Positions 4,972 through 5,769 of a stretch of 5,769 bases of DNA are shown piece by piece. A program made the translations under genes and the position numbers. This DNA comes from Porticoccaceae bacterium UBA1989 (GTDB taxonomy: Bacteria > Pseudomonadota > Gammaproteobacteria > Pseudomonadales > Porticoccaceae). How positions within the stretch are numbered: position 1 is the stretch's first letter; each line of letters starts with the position of its first letter. The notes under the pieces were generated by a model that was not told the origin of the DNA, did no database searches, and saw nothing but the letters and a program-made list of their open reading frames with translations. Where the stretch lies: contig DDDD01000009.1 in the NCBI GenBank assembly GCA_002335945.1, positions 1 through 5,769 of the forward strand, given 5' to 3'.

Positions 4972-5769
4972 ATGAGCGAAGCACTACAGCAACTATTAGA
5001 GGTTCTATCACTGGAAAAGATTGATACCAACATCTATCGTGGCATCACCGCTAAAACTAAGAACAAACGGGTTTTTGGTGGTCAGGTATTCGCTCAGGCA
5101 ATGCGCGCCGCGCAAGATACTGTTGATCAGGATCGTATGGTGCATTCACAGCATGCGTATTTTTTGCGCCCCGGCGATCCGTCAGTGCCCATTCTCTATG
5201 AAGTCGATGCGATTCGCGATGGCGGTTCATTTACCACCCGTCGCGTGGTGGGTTCGCAACGAGGCAAAGCTATCTTTAATACCGAGATGTCATTCCAGGT
5301 AATGGAGCCCGGTCTGTCTCATCAAGCCGATATGCCCGACTGTGTAGGGCCAGAAGACCTTGAAGACGACAGCGCTCGTTGGGCCAAGTTAGCCGAGTCG
5401 TTAAATAAAGAAGATAAAGCTCGATCCACCGCCAACCGTCCGGCGCTGCGGCCTATCGAAATGCGCTCAGTTGTGCCATTGGATTTCGAAAACCCTGTGC
5501 CACGAGATCCAGAGCAACTTATCTGGATTAAGGCCGCAGGATCTCTTTCCGAGATGGATGTCGCTGAAGATCCGGCACTGCACAGGGCCATTCTTGCCTA
5601 TGCCTCGGACTTTAATTTGATGGGCACATCAATGCTGCCACATGGGGTTAGTTTTATGAATCCTAAATTTCAGCCTGCATCACTGGACCACTGCATCTGG
5701 TTCCACGATAAGTTTAAGGCGGATGAATGGCTGCTGTATGCAATGGACAGTCCCCGCGCAAGCCATGCC
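4972..5769 (+). CDS. tesB: Acyl-CoA thioesterase II, TesB (3' end missing)
   Basis: This double-hotdog thioesterase hydrolyses acyl-CoA to free fatty acid and CoA in the cytoplasm, with preference in the family for medium to long chains. The 266 visible codons cover most of a protein that is about 286 aa in E. coli. The N-terminal hotdog shows RVFGGQVFAQAMRAA (33-47), HSQHAYFLRPGD (58-69) and RDGGSFTTRRV (82-92). The second hotdog shows AYASDFNLMG (209-218), PHGVSFMNP (223-231) and SLDHCIWFH (237-245). Relative to the E. coli triad Asp204-Thr228-Gln278, D213 and S237 occupy the first two positions with a constant offset of 9. Ser instead of Thr is also found in peroxisomal ACOT8-type members. 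The Gln would fall beyond the right edge. The ATG at 4972 has AGGG (4957-4960) 11 nt upstream, a rather long spacing, but no in-frame alternative start lies nearby. It probably shares the reductase promoter. It may recover CoA from acyl-CoAs that stall in beta-oxidation. Confidence 0.95.
   Translation, partial: MSEALQQLLEVLSLEKIDTNIYRGITAKTKNKRVFGGQVFAQAMRAAQDTVDQDRMVHSQHAYFLRPGDPSVPILYEVDAIRDGGSFTTRRVVGSQRGKAIFNTEMSFQVMEPGLSHQADMPDCVGPEDLEDDSARWAKLAESLNKEDKARSTANRPALRPIEMRSVVPLDFENPVPRDPEQLIWIKAAGSLSEMDVAEDPALHRAILAYASDFNLMGTSMLPHGVSFMNPKFQPASLDHCIWFHDKFKADEWLLYAMDSPRASHA

Noticed and set aside
5021..5591. Open frames inside tesB (5021-5302 plus strand, 5322-5591 minus strand)
   Set aside because: The TesB frame through the same bases carries the complete set of family motifs; these are shadow frames.
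1..5769. Mobile elements, CRISPR arrays, tRNA or rRNA genes, defence systems
   Set aside because: No transposase, terminal inverted repeats, regularly spaced repeats or RNA gene signatures were found; nearly all the window is metabolic coding sequence.

Overview
This window reads as a fatty-acid or acyl-CoA catabolism locus from a Gram-negative proteobacterium. The base composition is roughly balanced. The proteins look most like those of marine, lipid-degrading gammaproteobacteria, but that placement is an inference from overall protein character, with no marker gene to support it.

Layout. Two transcription units diverge from a 245-bp control region (3644-3888). The leftward (minus-strand) unit encodes acyl-CoA dehydrogenases (ACADs). 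First comes a 392-aa catalytic-type chain (3643-2465), then, after 70 bp, a 379-aa partner chain (2394-1255). A hairpin with a T-run (1238-1208) follows, and then a third ACAD of the ACAD10/ACAD11 type (starts at 1118, runs off the left edge with 372 codons visible). The rightward (plus-strand) unit encodes a 341-aa CurA/YncB-type NADPH-dependent enone/alkenal reductase (3889-4914). After 57 bp comes an acyl-CoA thioesterase II (tesB, from 4972, cut by the right edge with 266 codons visible).

How the genes fit together. The 392-aa and 379-aa ACADs have complementary motif losses. The first keeps the middle-domain SEPGAGSD motif and a candidate catalytic Glu (E249), but lacks the RxQFG and QxxGGxG-type FAD motifs. 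The second keeps RKQFG and QMHAGIG, but has no Glu at either known catalytic position. This is the pattern of alpha2beta2 heteromeric ACADs such as mycobacterial FadE26-FadE27 (ChsE4-ChsE5) and PimC-PimD. The pair probably acts as one enzyme on an unusual acyl-CoA, such as a branched, dicarboxylic or steroid side-chain substrate; which one cannot be read from the sequence. The ACAD11-like enzyme would add a second dehydrogenase specificity, the reductase could remove or saturate reactive alpha,beta-unsaturated carbonyls, and the thioesterase could release CoA from stalled acyl-CoAs.

Control. The divergent region holds a good sigma-70-like promoter for the reductase (TAGACA-16 bp-CATAAT), a weaker candidate for the ACAD unit, a 19-bp imperfect palindrome overlapping that candidate's -10, a second palindrome just upstream of the reductase -35, and a 10-bp-stem hairpin in the presumed ACAD leader. 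No RNA genes, insertion sequences, CRISPR arrays or obvious transfer signatures were seen. The window looks like ordinary chromosomal metabolism; its most informative element is the split-function dehydrogenase pair.
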